DNA of 64,000 bases from Sinonovacula constricta (Eukaryota; Mollusca; Bivalvia; Cardiida; Solecurtidae), in the NCBI GenBank assembly GCA_007844125.1, contig CM017559.1, forward strand, positions 32,163,863 to 32,227,862, given 5' to 3'. The notes under the pieces are model-generated. The model saw only the letters and a program-made list of their open reading frames with translations, made no database searches and was not told the origin of the DNA. The position numbers were made by a program, and so were the translations under genes. Of the stretch, positions 24,772 to 51,637 are shown piece after piece. The number at the start of each line of letters is the position of its first letter. Position 1 is the stretch's first letter.

Positions 24772-24949
24772 GCCGACAGGACTAGGACTAATTTGTGGAG
24801 TTATGTCAATCGTTGTCACAATTTCCCTTTTGCTCGTCCCGGAGACTAACAAGTACGAGCTGGCTCAGACGATAGAGGAATGTGAGGAGTGGAACACGGT
24901 TAATCAATTTTCATTTTCGCTCATTGCTCAGGAGAAAACGGAAATATGA
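24772..24949 (+). pseudogene. Copy A exon 11 with 11-base deletion
   Basis: After the acceptor GTGTTTAG the exon opens GCCGAC, as gene B does, but 11 bases are then missing, so the phase inherited from exon 10 is lost. In the shifted frame it reads GLGLICGVMSIVVTISLLLV, PETNKYELAQTIEECE and ends with TGA at 24947, as expected for the last helix and C-terminal tail. Confidence 0.8.
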
Positions 24950-25674
24950 TGTTAAGCCCTTTAGCATTCAATTAGAGGCGAAGTCTTAGGTAAAAATCAT
25001 TATCAAATTTAACAAAGAAACAAAATCCGTCAGGTATTAATTTGTAAATTTATTTGAGATCATGAATGTTATTGATTTCTTTCAATGTTAAAATATAAAC
25101 TTAGTCAATAACTAAATATAGCTAGTTGTTTTAAGCTTATATGGTGATATCGCCTGTAATCAAACAATTGTACTAGATATCGTAAAAATTGTGTTAAATG
25201 TAACTGCTAAGCATGTATTTTTTAACAAATCAATTCACATGTCAATCGTTGTCACAATTTCCCTTTTGCTCGTCCCGGAGACTTACAAGTACGAGCTGGC
25301 TCAGACGATAGAGGAATGTGAGGAGTGGAACACGGTTAATCAATTTTCATTTTCGCTCATTGCTCAGGAGAAAACGGAAATATGATGTTAAGCCCTTTAG
25401 CATTCAATTAGAGGCGAAGTCTTAGGTAAAAATCATTATCAAATTTAACAAAGAAACAAAATCCGTCAGGTATTAATTTGTAAATTTATTTGAGATCATG
25501 AATGTTATTGATTTCTTTCAATGTTAAAATATAAACTTAGTCAATAACTAAATATAGCTAGTTGTTTTAAGCTTATATGGTGATATCGCCTGTAATCAAA
25601 CAATTGTACTAGATATCGTAAAAATTGTGTTAAATGTAACTGCTAAGCATGTATTTTTAAACAAATCAATTCAC
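24803..25674 (+). repeat. 436-bp tandem duplication of exon 11 end and 3' flank
   Basis: 24803-25238 is repeated as 25239-25674. Only two differences were seen: ACTAACAAG against ACTTACAAG (Asn to Tyr) and one T/A change in an A/T run. Each copy starts at ATGTCAATCGTTGTCACAAT and contains the C-terminal codons, the TGA stop and the 3' flank. The junction shares ATGTC with the bases after the second copy. The near identity implies a very recent event. Confidence 0.9.
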
Positions 25675-28600
25675 ATGTCTACAGCCATTAGTATATTTTG
25701 TATGTTTAAATTTTCATGAGACGGGTTGACGTCATGAAGAAAGTGTAATGTGTTCATTCTACCACTTGCCCTGGACTATTTATGTGAGCAGTCAATATAC
25801 ATCATCTCGATCTGACATGACCGATTTGCAACATTCGCAACATCCGACATTGCGTCTTTTTACTTTGGTACTTATCCAGCACGTTATCGGATTTTCCAGT
25901 TATTTCATGCAGACTAAACTGCTCAATGTTACCCCTGGGTATAGTTCGGGATCAGGGTTAACTATTTTATTCAAGATAAGCGCTTATGATAAACAGTAAC
26001 AATGCTATAACATTGTCTATTCCGGTCTTCTGTGAAAAATTTACAAATAACAGATTACAAATATAGAGCATATATTGTGAAAAGCTTACCATGATTAAAA
26101 TAAGAATCTGGATTTGGAACCACAACGGCGCCCTAGTGTGCGTTTTAATCGGGACAAATATTTTAAAGCAATACGAAATGTCGTGCCAAAGCGTTTTGTC
26201 CTTATGTGCCAATGGGTGTACACGTGGTATGATCAAAATGTACATGGTATTTAAATTGTTAAAAGAAAAGAATCTTCGCCTATTCTTAATGCATATAAAG
26301 AATACACTATTTTATTAACTTTGCAGCTGTGACTGTCAAACATAATTGCGCCACGCAATCAATGTTCAAACCTAAAACAACAAAATGATATTGAAATAGC
26401 AAACTATTAAAAGAAATTATCAATGAAACAAGATGCATTTAGGAAAATCTAAACTATCAAAATGATATCATATCCTATGAAAAGCTAAACATGATAATTG
26501 CAAAAGTCAATGAAAGTCTGGCTTAACTGTTGAATTTCATAATTTCGCGAGTTCTTTTGGACAAGCATTTGCCACTTTTTAGATAGATCGTACGCATTAT
26601 CACACATAACAAGAAGTAATACCATGCATAAGATAAAGCATACGTATACGGTTATATGTCTGACTGTTTCATTTTTAATATATTGTCATCAAGGTAGCCC
26701 AATTTCTTCATATATTGTTATTTTTTATTTTGCACTAAATACTGGTCAACCTATAAACAAAAGACAAGTGACAAAAATTTGCGAAAATAGATAGAAAAAA
26801 GATGTATCTGAATATTATGAAACCGTCATCAAATATGTCCTTCGTATGTTATTGCAACTATAGGTTCTTGGTTAAAACCTCAAAGACATTAGACCATGTA
26901 ATTGCAAATTTTAGACACACATACCTGTATTTATATTATATATTTTACATATTTTAAAGGACGTATCTAATTCAGTATTATATTATTTAGTATGATGTAC
27001 GCGATAGTGTTTCAATACGAAATTCAAACACGATTTACAGTTTGTAAATTTCGCTCCTCTGCACAAATGTATTTATACAAGTAAAGAACTGATGTATAAA
27101 ATGTTTGTTTTTTTATTTATAAATTGAATTCTTGGGATAGAAAGTTTTCCAAGTTTGACATAAATTGCATCAATTACTATTAAAGAGTCTCTGCAAAAGC
27201 AAGATCTCAATTCAAATCAAATTTAAAAGTGTTTCAATCACATTATTTGGCCTAAGCAACAACAAAATATGCATAAAAAACTCTATGTTTTAAAAGAAAC
27301 AATGTCTTTTTAAAATAAAAGCGTAAGTAGTATATGTATATTTCACAGCTTCATGTGCCACTTTAACGTCTACACTAGTTGTAATACCAGTGTACCTTGT
27401 ATCGTGATTTACACATATGGATTCTGACTTAAAAATAAATGGTCTGTTGCAGATTCATTCTATAGATCAGGTTTATTTTGTGGAAAAATCCTATATGTGT
27501 TATTTTGTTGAATAAGCCAATGCGATTGTCTTTCTGGAAATTAGGAGACTATACACAATCAATATTTTGTCTGAAACAACTCCATAAACTTTAAATATTT
27601 CACAAAATATTTTGTAGACGTATGTGACGAACACTTCTAAGACGAGGCTCAGCACGCTTTGCTCAGGATGGTCAAGGACGTTACAAAAAAAATGTACGGT
27701 ACAGCAAGTTGTTCACGTTTGCCTAAAGTAAGGGTCGCTTTATGCCGATAGACGCCTATTAGAGACATACTTTATATCTAATATTGACTTTATAGTACTA
27801 ATATTATCTCGTTGCATGCGAAAATGCAACATCACCATTGATTATATTAGTTAAACGGAAACGTGGTGGTGCCTGGCAAAAATGTAGATATATAATTATT
27901 CAACCGACCCCGTCAGATAAGTTTAAATATAAAATCTTATTAATTACAACTTCGCAAAATGGTCAAAGATTGTAAAGATAAGGATACTTAGATTGAGCCT
28001 TATCTTTTAAAAATCGGACAAATGTTTTAGAATTATAACTTTATAAACAGTAAAATAATACGATTTGATGTCAGATTTGTAGTTGCGTAAATGAAATAAT
28101 TTTACCAACATTTTAAACTAACTAGCGCAATAGTGATAATTTTTACCGTATGTACAGTCTTGTTGATTATGTCTGAGATTAAATAATTTAAAACTTCGTA
28201 TTGTCTCTTCTCTATGAACATATTTTCAGAATTAAGTATAAAAGTTTGATATTTAAAGTGTATCGTTACATAAAGAATCTGTATTTATAGTATAACAAAC
28301 AATGTAATTAGAAACTATTTTAAATTTTGCACATTCCCTATCAGGCATAGATGAACATAAATAAGTACCAATTACATTAATTATTATATTGTATTACAAC
28401 AATAACAATTTTTACGATTTTGAAATCCTGAGGCTAAGTAACAGCTTACGAAATCGTAAAATGTCTATCAGCTAAAGTTTCTGAAATCCGCTTATATAAC
28501 GACGGACCTGGAATGCATGTTATTATAACAAATAAATAGGAATTCATTTATAACTCTAAGCCATGTAAACAAAATTTGGACGTATGATCTGAATTAATTG

Positions 28601-29090
28601 AAACTGCAATAAACACATATTTAAGAAGGACGAAGGTAAGGTACACATTAATTGGGTGCATTTTGTAAATATGTTTGTTTTATGAACATGTGTTGTCGTT
28701 AGTGAAATGTCCGAAAGATCATCCTTTATCTCCATGCGCGTATCCTCAGTCTTAAACAGCCTCTTTACTTAAATAATAATACAACATTTTGAAGGAGTTT
28801 TCCGTTATAAAATAGGATATAATTTAACATCCTATCAGAAAGTACTGATCACTTGTTTTCACATACACAACAACGTAACAACGATATCAAAAACACGTTC
28901 ATATTTAAAATGAAAGTCATTTTTATAACTCTCATTCCTTAATGTATATTGCAAATGTTACGTCCAAGATATGAATGTTGTGCGTTATTATAACACTTAG
29001 CAAACTCCTTGAATTTAATTTTCATTTATAATATGGTATTAGACTGACCAGAGTGTATCTTGTAGGTCTTGTCTATGTAATTACTTGTTG

Positions 29091-29134
29091 CATTATTATT
29101 ATTATTATCATTATTATTATTATTATTATTATTA
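29091..29134. repeat. (ATT)n microsatellite
   Basis: Tri-nucleotide ATT tract with a single ATC interruption. Confidence 0.9.
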
Positions 29135-29499
29135 ATAATGGCAAATTCACTTGATTATTATATATAAATATAAAAGCCAAACTTAAAAGATCTTTTTATC
29201 TTTGTTTTATCTACTTAAGATAAATTTTGAAAAGGACTGTAAATAAATCGTTCCTAAATATACAATATATTGTAAACAATAAAGTTTTCAGAGCAATTGT
29301 CTGTCCCTTTGTCTCTCCCTTTTAAAATATCTCAATATATAGTGTTTTATTGGTGAGGAAAGATGAATCGGTATTTGTTGTTTCTTCTACACTTGAATTT
29401 CATTCTTTTTATATTATTTTTTCTTCAAGCACCCAGCCACTAAACGTGTTTTCTACTGTATTTGTACGCGTGGTGAGTGAAATTTGATAAATGATATAT

Positions 29500-29625
29500 G
29501 TCACAGATTTGTTCTCACTTTTTTATTTTGCTTGCATGTAAATACATTTGTGCTGTGTTTGCCTAATTTAAGTTTATGTTGCAATACTCAGAGGACTGTA
29601 TCATATTTTCTTATTAATGAAAGAA
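29500..29625 (-). repeat. Fragment of dispersed repeat family
   Basis: CACAGATTTGTTCTCACTTT, TTGCTTGCATGTAAATACAT and ATGTTGCAATACTCAGAGGA follow the order of the reversed family unit at 22440-22570. The core and the other end are absent. Confidence 0.5.
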
Positions 29626-30822
29626 ATGACACGATTGAATAAATGTTATGCAAATATGAAATTATACTGAAATAATGTAAAGCAAAATTACCGAATTTCC
29701 AGTGAATAAAATTAGTTTACTTTTATTGTCTGACATTAGAAGTTTGTAAAACCACTGCATTATTGTTGGCATCATTTCATTTTTTGAGTAGCAAACGTAA
29801 CATTGAATGTTATTTTAATAATTTTCACACACACGGCGTAACTTTACACTTTGGTTTAATGGTCAATAGATTTTTATAGACAAAGTAACAATAAAACAAG
29901 ATTAGTACAGCAAATGCATATTTACTTTACGAATTCATTTTCACTGAACTTTGCATTACTTAACAATTGTAAAACCAATTATTGCAATAAAAAGTATTTA
30001 ACAAAACATAAAACTGATATACAAAAAAGTCTCTCATTAATGGTTTTCTTAGTCAGAGTTTCAGAAAATTTGCTCAACGATACTCCTACGTAATCATCTT
30101 TCAAGGCAAATACTGAGGTGTTTTTTAACTTTTATCAATGTCTGATTGTTTTGCAATGAACATTACATGTATATTCAAATATTGACGTTTTGTGATTAAG
30201 ACATTTTGAAATTTTGATATGTTGCAATTATGCCATGACATATTTTACGTTATTTATGTAGTATTGGGTATTAAAGATATGTCCTGAATAGTTCCGCCAT
30301 CACAGTAAATTTTAAAGCATTTTAAAATTGAAATACATTTCTATCTCTTAATCAACATCATACTATAAATACAACTACAAACACACTTTGTCTTTTTAAG
30401 GAAGAGTGTGTTTACAAACCAAGTCTAACACTACGTTTAACATTTTACCTAAGAGTTTAATATTTATTCATTTACTATTATTAGTCTCTTTAATAATTAT
30501 AACTCTGAATATGTTATGCACCGTAAAATACGTTCAGATAAATGAGTATTTTGTTCTGAACTCTGTCAATGTAAATTTAATTTGTGCAGAGAAAATTGTG
30601 TATATTGCATAATTCAGATCCTGCTTGAAGACATTTTCCAGCATATTTATCTTGCGAACGGTAAAAGTAAACAGTGATATGTGACACGGCCAATTTGCAA
30701 CATTCGTTTTCCCGTCTATTGAACTTTGTACACTCGATGCAACATTTCTATGACTTTTGTCAGTGCAGCAATATTGCACGGGTCCCTTTGAATAATTCTA
30801 TGTAACCCGTGGTACTTTATAG

Positions 30823-30962
30823 GAGCTGTTACAACCTGTAACTCCGGACTTATGGTCTGTTTAATTGCCATGGGTATTCCCCAGCATGTTGTTATTATGT
30901 TTGTTCTTCGGTTCTTGATATCGCATTCAGCGAACACATACAATTGCAATGGTTTTACATAA
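30823..30962 (+). pseudogene. Possible orphan MFS/SLC22-like exon
   Basis: After an acceptor-like TACTTTATAG the phase-matched frame reads GAVTTCNSGLMVCLIAMGIP, then HVVIMFVLRFLIS, HSANTYNCNG and a TAA at 30960. The pattern of a hydrophobic helix, a GIP turn and a second helix with a short polar signature resembles helices 8-10 of MFS transporters. No donor of good quality and no matching neighbouring exon was found. It may be a relict of another cluster member or chance. Confidence 0.25.
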
Positions 30963-33900
30963 TTTATCAGTATTTACCTAACAACAAGCTCTTACTTGAA
31001 TATGGTGTAAGCACCTGTGTTCCAAAATTGAAAAAATCTTTATTTTTTACGTGTAAGTATTATATTTTATATAAACAATTTGAAACGAACATACACATTC
31101 AGTTACAGTTTTATTCTGCCGTAGTGCAGTTTATCGTGTTTCGTAAGGTAAAGCAAGTTATCTTCCTTTTAATACATGTTACATGTTACAATTATTTTAA
31201 TTATACGTTTAGAAAGCTTTATACAAATTGTTTTCATGAACAATTCTATCTTCATAAGCCCATTATTATGAAGATTATTTTTTGTACATGTCAACTACTT
31301 TACTAAATATTTTGCTGTTGACATTTCCTTTAAATGTACAGGAAATATATTAAATGTTTGTTTTAGTATTGTTAAAAAAATATTTATTTTATCAACTTTT
31401 TTCGCATATATTTAGCAATACAAATAGGGTGATTCAATATCATTTAAAGGCATTGAATACTAGAATTATAAACAGCAGGTCTTGTTCTGGCTTCATAAAA
31501 AGATGTTAAATGGTTGGTTGAGGGTATTGGGGTTGGGTGATCTACCTGTCTATACTCAAACTTAGGCTGCAGTAGTATCAGGGATGGAAATTAGAGACTT
31601 AGAGAATTAATGACAGCAATGTATACAATGCACAAAGTAGGTGGTTTACAATGCAAGTGTGATCTCACAGGATGGTTGTATCCGGCAATATTTGCTCTTA
31701 AGACGGCCATATTAAATACTTTTAACACTATTGCCTAAACCGTCTGTAAAGCATTAACATGATCTGTCTTTCCTAGATAAATTGTTTCTATGTTTTTGTC
31801 GAATTTTGTCAAACACTTTAAACATGGTCTGTTTACACATATGCAGAAAGATTTTGTTTAGGCTTCCGGAATTCTTCTTACACCACTTACAACATAGAGT
31901 GCTTCTTTACACCACACTGTTTCGGCGAACAATGTCCTTTGAGTTAGAAACAATGTCTTGGCCTATTAAACAGGTTCATGTGTATGGCACTGAACATAAA
32001 ACCACTATCAGTTGGTACTGTCATCTCATTTGTGAGTAAACTCGGTTATAGCACTCCTTATCGTTGATTAACTTGCAGGCAAGCTCGTTTATTTTTTGCA
32101 TTGTAAAATGATTTGCACATCTCTACAAACAAACAACCCCCACCTCAATCGACGTACGTCAGTGTGGATATATTTTATAACTACCTGTTTTAATAATACA
32201 TAATTTAAATTGATATTGAAGTAAACGTCAGCCTTAGAATAAAAGTAGGAGCAAATTATTTTTTATATAATTGTTCGGCTGCGGAACTTTAAAACAACAT
32301 TATGGAATAAAAGCGTAGACAGATCAAATGCTGTAACTAAACAGAAATGCATTTCGTAAACACAAATATGAGTATGCTTGTAAAAACCAATTTGAATATC
32401 CCCGAAAGTGCCAATCATATCCTTTTTTATCAATCTTTTAATAACATGTCTTTTGCATGCACTAATGAAAATTCGTTCGTTAGATTACCAAAAACACCTT
32501 TCATTCATTGAAATTTCAAATTTGAAAATGTTACACAAATGTTGATTGACAGACAAACATACATATTTGATTAGCTAAAATTATTGTTTTGTTGACAGGG
32601 TGAATCTGTGCATTAAATATTTGAGCTTTAGCACATTTAAATTGAGAAAGGATTCTGCAAGTGGAATTTAAAAATCTGAAGTTGTTGTTCGTTTAAAAAT
32701 AGTCAGGGACACTGTCTTGTTTTGCTTAACACAAACACGGCTAGATTCAATGGTTTCTATAGGTTGTATTCTTATACTTACATTTATATTGGTATTATGT
32801 TTTGACTTTTCTGGCGAAACTAACGTTCTAGCATGAAATACAATTGTCAGGATGTTCGTTTTACTTTTTTAAACGTGTATTAGCTCAGAATAACTGAAAA
32901 TGTGTATTATTTATTTGTTCAGTCCAGGAAATCTTTCAACTGTTTATTGGATGCTAGTCCCAGTTAAATTATGACATTAAACAAGAATGGAAAACAGATT
33001 TTTTGAAATCGTGTGCCTAAACATATATAATACGACAAGGAATCGCGTCACCTTTGAGACACTATATTGTAAACCATAGCCCCAAAGTAACGAAAAGTGG
33101 CGAAACAGAATTACTGTTTAGTATAATTCAGACGGTCTTTACGTTTCATGCTATAACCAAAAAATAAAAGTATCGTATTTCGAATGAAATGTTAACGTGT
33201 ATAAACGTTTTATACAGACAGCGCTTGATATACATGCATCACAGACATACGTATGTATGAATAAACGTGTTTTTTATATTGCAATTAGGGTCCAAGTCTT
33301 TTTGCTGAGCAATACCAAGGATTTTAACACACATAATTATCATCAACCTTTCTGCTGTTTATAATTGACAATTATAAGACTGTAAGATATGCTGAGCAAG
33401 TTGAGTAACCTTCCATTTTTTCCGTCATTCTTTTGCAGCTTATGTATCAATTTCGAACCTGGCTTCCAGTGTGTCATATGCGAATGTCACATTCTTCTAA
33501 CGTTTTATCAATACTATACTTGCTTGTAGAGGACACCAAAACAATGTTAGTTAATGAGTGTACGTTAATTACGCGTTTCTATATTTTAAATGAAACGACT
33601 ATACAGAAAAAAATGTACACTGTTTATACGAACGATATATGTGGAATCATGTGTATCGGTTAATTAGTTTGGTAATACTCACACAATAATTGTACTTATG
33701 TTTAAAGAATACGAATGCTCCTGCCTTGTGGTGTTATGATCAATTTATAAATAACATTAAAATTATATCAAGTCCAGCTGTGCAATATTTAGTCTGTGGT
33801 GACAAAAATAAAATACTTCCCTGTTTTAACTCGTTTAATAAAATAGATCAAAATATTATTTAAATCGTAAAGGTTCACAGCCGCAAGAAGGATAGACGAA

Positions 33901-34514
33901 CGTTTAGGGGAAATTATTAAAGTCCTTTCTGGCGCTTCCTCTCATGAAATGCATTTTTGGAAACAGCGAACGGTTTCTCAACAATAGGAAAAACGCAGCT
34001 ACTCGATGAGCCTTATTGAGGGAAAAGAACCGAGTATGCCGCGGTTGAAAGGGTAGCTTGTAGTTATAAAAGCGTTGCGTACATTAATAAAAACTGTTTG
34101 GCTAGGTCTTGTTTAACAACAAAAACCGAGTACGCAGCATGAAATTTCAAACGGATCGGATATAGCGGACAGCAAAAGAATCAAACTGACTTGTTCCCAT
34201 CCGCCTTGTATAGTTTTCCTTCATTACTTCACGTTTTCATTTTCTTGTGTGAATCGCATGCTCTCGGTACATCTGCGAGCTTGCGTATTCCCCGAAAGTA
34301 TGTCACAGAAACATGTACATATGTTCTTTTACTGAAATTACTATCTATTTGATGTTTAAGTTCCCAGGATGAATTTGATTGACACTAATTAACCACATAT
34401 ATTTCACATTTATCTTTAATTAGCTCAAAAATGTAAATCCCATCGTTTGTCATTTGTTAGTTTATGCCGAATAGCTCAATTGTGCAAGGTCTCGCATATC
34501 AGTATTGAAGACAT

Positions 34515-47108
<12,594 letters not shown>

Positions 47109-47849
47109 TCTGTTCGATAACTGTGTATGGTTTTTAAAAGGTATTCTATTTCTCACTTACGTTTAATTGTCTCTATGATATAACTGGCTTAAAAAACACC
47201 CGTCCATTTGCTACCCGTAGGTAGTCTTTAAGCGCTCCCGCTTTAAAAGATGTCCCAAATAACCGTATTTCAGCATTATCCCAAGGTAAGATTTGTTTAA
47301 CACGTTTTCAGTTTTACACTATTTTAGAAAAGAAAATTCCTTTGTCACTTTTCATCTGACTTTAAACATGTATTTCGTATGAACTTAAATGGACGTTGTT
47401 AACACTGCATTTGCGCACAATATGATCACATTTTAAATGTTTAATCACCTAAAACTTGTTTAAGTTTACAAATTAAATAATATGTACTAATATATGACCC
47501 TTTCGCATGCCTTGTTGTCGTTGCTTGGCATAATGTATTTATCGTCACATTTTGTCTTAGAATATAATGATAACTAAATAAATCACACTTAAATCTAAGT
47601 TCAAGATATAATTTATGTTCGTAATGGAGAACGTTGGTGGCATAAACCTTGCATTTCTTGACATCTCATGTACGAGGTATGTCGGGGTTAGTAAGAAGTA
47701 GGTCCGTTCGGTTGGTGCCGTCTCTGATTCTTCTTGAAATCTACACAAACAGTAAATATTGTATACCGTTGCATAAAAATCAGCGCATATTTTATCAGTA
47801 AAGTGGAAACAAAAACAAAACATGAAAAGTCCCTATAAGAATTATGACA

Positions 47850-48069
47850 GATATTTTAATCTGAAATACTTCTAGACAAAGGCGAACGGGGTAAATGTAA
47901 AAGTGACCAAAACACAAAAGACAATAAATAACACACAAAAAGAAATTTACCGCCTTCGAATTGTCATTTAGCAAAAAAGACCGACTGGGGTGCTTTTCGT
48001 CACACTGACTTCGCTAGAAGTACATTTTATAAATTAAGCACGTGCCTTCTTTGTAATTAATGTAATTAA
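47850..48069 (+). repeat. Dispersed repeat fragment, + orientation
   Basis: AAAGGCGAACGGGGTAAATG and TTACCGCCTTCGAATTGTCA with GACCGACTGGGGTGCTT. It lies back to back with the reversed composite unit at 48070-48855, so transcripts across both could fold on themselves. Confidence 0.55.
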
Positions 48070-48855
48070 TATCTTCCCAGGCGGTTATTGTTGTTTTGCT
48101 CTTTTTGTTAAATAACTCTTCACAGATTTGTTCTTAATTTTTACCTTTGGCTCATGTGAATACTTTTGTTATGTGCCTTTTCGGGGTTTAGTATATGTTG
48201 TATTATTCATAGGACTTTTTGTTATATATTTTTATTCATGGTTGCAACAATGTTACATATGCAGCGTGGCGGTCGTAAAAACTTTCCCCGTTGATGTAAA
48301 CTATGTTGTCATTTAATTCATCCCATAAGGAATGTTACGTGTATTTCCTTTGATGGTCATTGTACTTTGGTTCCCAAATTCTATCTTCACGTGAACATGA
48401 TGGCTACAACCATTTACACTTCTCTGGTCATTTTATATACTTGGGTAAAAAATCATTTCACTTACAATCAACAATTTCGTTTAGTTCTTCTACTAGAAAT
48501 AATACTTCTCTCTTTTCTAAATTCTATGTGGATATTATTTTTCAATGACGTCACTTTCGTCATGACATATCAAAGAAAACGTCAGCGCTTGGATATTTTT
48601 TTCAAATAGATCAGACTTCCTTTCATTTATTTGCACTTAAGTAACACCCTCAGGAATTGCGAGATTAGAGCTCTTTTAAAATGGTTTAAGAATTACAGTT
48701 GGTTCTTTTTGCTGACCGTTTCAAGGCGGTAAGTGTTGGGTTCGCTCATTTTTTTAATTGACTAATCACAGTTATTTTAACATTTGGCTTGTAAGTGAAT
48801 ACCTTGTCCTGTGTCTCGTAGGACTTTTCATATATTCTTATTAAGGTAATTAAAA
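48070..48855 (-). repeat. Composite dispersed repeat, - orientation
   Basis: Reversed order of the composite unit: TTGTTAAATAACTCTTCACA, TCATAGGACTTTTTGTTA, TGACGTCA at 48546, CAGGAATTGCGAGATTAGAG, then GACCGTTTCAAGGCGGTAAG and a final CGTAGGACTTTTCATA. Short open frames inside it follow the repeat, not a gene. Confidence 0.7.
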
Positions 48856-51569
48856 ATGAATAGTAAAAGATATGTTGGCAGAGTGTTAAAACGCTTCAGA
48901 TTAGCTTTTGGTATTTTAGTTGTATGTGAAATGACCATAAAAGCCGCTGGAAAAAATAAAAACAATGAAGATGCAGAAGCAGCTAATTTGGAGACCGGCT
49001 AATGTTTTACTTTAATTGCGTAAAATTAAAAAAGAAAATTTAAACAATAACAATAAAATTAAGATAAAGATATATAAATTATGGTTTACTTAAACTTAAC
49101 GTACAGTACAGTACGTACAGTATGTGTTGCTTTTTATGCTTTAAAATAATACCAATATTTTGTTACAGTTCTAACAAGTTAAATTCAAGCCACTCTTATC
49201 ATTTTATAACGAATATAACTTACGTGAATACCATTTAAATACAAAGCGTCTAAAAGTATGGTTTATTACTAATTACTGCGTTGTAAAGTATTTGATTGTC
49301 GTAAGCGTTAAGGAATACAATGCAATATACAATATAGTTTATTCAACGAATTTTAGGCCTTCGGCCCATAATACAAATATAAAAAAATGAACAGTTCCAA
49401 AAATTCATGAGTTGTGAACATAGGTATAAATATGAGATATATTCATTTTGTTCTGCTCTACTATCAACAATAGGTAATACGTATAATTTAGCATACAGAA
49501 ATTCAATACAGCTGTATAAACTACACCATACTCACATGGTTTTACATTTCAAATAATGGTTAACCCTGCGCTGTTTGTGTCATGATTGAAAAAAGCTTGT
49601 TCTTTTTATATTTGTGGAACTTTATGGAAAAAAGGGAACCAATTGTTTATGAAACTTAGTAGACATAAAATCTTGTGTAATACGAACGTGTCAAGTCACT
49701 GAGTATGAAACACAGTGGCATACCTGTAAAAAAAAAGACTGTTTTGTTGTTGTTGTTTTCGTTGTTTCTTAATGGAAACGGAAATCGCAGTCGTAGGGTC
49801 ATATTTCGTTTATCTTGCATGATTCTTGTTGTTCTTTAAAGCCACATTATAAATTAAACACAAAAAAGTTGTAAGTCGTTTTATTGGCCACCGAAAAGAA
49901 AAAAATCCAAATATATGTAAGTCTTTTGATGGACTCGTAATTGTATCTCTAGTAACAAAATTTTTCAGAAGATGAATATGTAAGTTAAATAACCCCAAAC
50001 ATTTCTTTATAGTCGTATCGTGTCGTGTCGTGTCGCTTCCGTTTATATGCATTTATGCACTTGTAATAGTCGTAAGACTTGTTCGTGCAGACATTGATGT
50101 CTGTCTGCCAATTACATTATTTCATCCTCGGCCTTTCATGTTCTCAATGAAAAATAAATATAATTACAATAATTAACTCTGATAATTAATTAATGTTTTT
50201 CAAAAGTGTGATTTTTGATAAAATACCGCAACATCTAAGATTAAATTATGATGACATATCAGAATAATCTTGCCAACAGCAATTGTCGCTTAAAACCCCA
50301 ACTGTTTAGTATGTAAAAACAACGAAAATGTAAACCACTGCCGTTACCAGGTGCAGAAGGTCTATGCAAAAAAATCTCCTTATATGAAAGTAACAGAGTT
50401 TTCCATAGACATTGGCTTGGGTCCCGGTCAGGAAAAAGGACTCAGTGTGGTGAAAAATGTCTTCCAGCTGCATTGCGGTGCACCTTTGGTTCTGCCCAGA
50501 CAACTGTCGGAATTCTCCCATCACCAAAATATCAGGGCGTCGCAATAAAGACCATTTTCATTCGCTGCTATGTACTTTCGAATAAAATATAACCATAAGT
50601 AAACCAATTCGCCCTGAAATTATGATACTGCTTGCTTGTATTCATTTGAGAAAGCTAAAACCAGTTCGCCATTAAATTATGAAACTGCTTGCTTGTATCC
50701 ATTTGAAAAAGCTAAGTGATCGAGAATCTTTGTAATAAAATGTAGTTGTAGCGAAATTACGATTATAGCAGCACTATCCCTTGTCACCAAATGAAATAAA
50801 ATTAGTCCAGCACAAAAAAGCAAAACAATCACATAAAAAACAATAAACAAACAAAAAACATAACAAACAACAACAACAAAACACAACAACTACCTTTTAA
50901 CTTTTTTTGCCTCGACATTTTAATCTAAACATGTACGCATATATAGATTTCCTAATTGGTATAGAAAATTCATCCAAAATAATAACAACAATAAACAAAA
51001 CAATGTTGAATTCCACTTTACAGAAGGCTGCTGAAAACCCACACAATATTTATAACTTTTTTATCTTATAGAAACACATTTTAAAATATCCTTATGAATG
51101 TTCCATTACTGAAAAGCCCACATGACCTAACATATCGATTAACTTCATCATATTAGGGTAGGTTATAAATAAATAACATTTTATGTTCTTTTTAGTTTCT
51201 TATATCTACATAACGTGATTAAATGTCAATCAAGTAACAAGTTCTCAATTTAAATCATTAGAAAATTAATGAATAGGAAAATATATCAAGGATGATGTAT
51301 CTTTAAGGAACAAGTGTATACACGTCGCATTAATGAAAAATGTTGCAACTTTGACTGGATGTTGGGTCTAAAACTTATATTTACAATGTAGTAACATTGC
51401 TAAAAGTCTGCACGTAATATTCTCTAAATGAAAGTGTTCATTTAAACCGTATTACCCGATTTTTATGGTTGCACTTTCTTAATTATATTTATAATTTTGT
51501 GCTTAAATTGTGATAAACTATCACCATTATACATGTCCATTTTTCTAAGGTATGTAGCAAAGTAATATA

Positions 51570-51571
<2 letters not shown>

Positions 51572-51634
<63 letters not shown>
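51572..51634. repeat. (TA)n microsatellite
   Basis: Uninterrupted TA tract in the intergenic region. Confidence 0.95.

Positions 51635-51637
<3 letters not shown>

Larger units (their letters stand above)
25675..34514. other. Intergenic region between the converging copy A and gene B
   Basis: About 8.8 kb of AT-rich sequence. The open frames are short, unconserved and look random (for example 25748-25999, 30406-30612, 30944-31306). It contains an ATT microsatellite (29091-29134), a reversed fragment of the dispersed repeat family (29500-29625) and a possible orphan MFS exon (30823-30962). No tRNA, TIR pair or LTR was noticed. Confidence 0.5.

Noticed and set aside
47109..47156. N-terminal extension of gene B from 47156
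   Set aside because: The extension has no ATG; it begins with GTG. The first ATG is at 47108, and it gives an N-terminus of similar length to copy C.
50306..50548. Overlapping open frames on both strands in a less AT-rich patch
   Set aside because: No domain, splice context or second copy seen; could be an exon of an unknown gene but not supportable.
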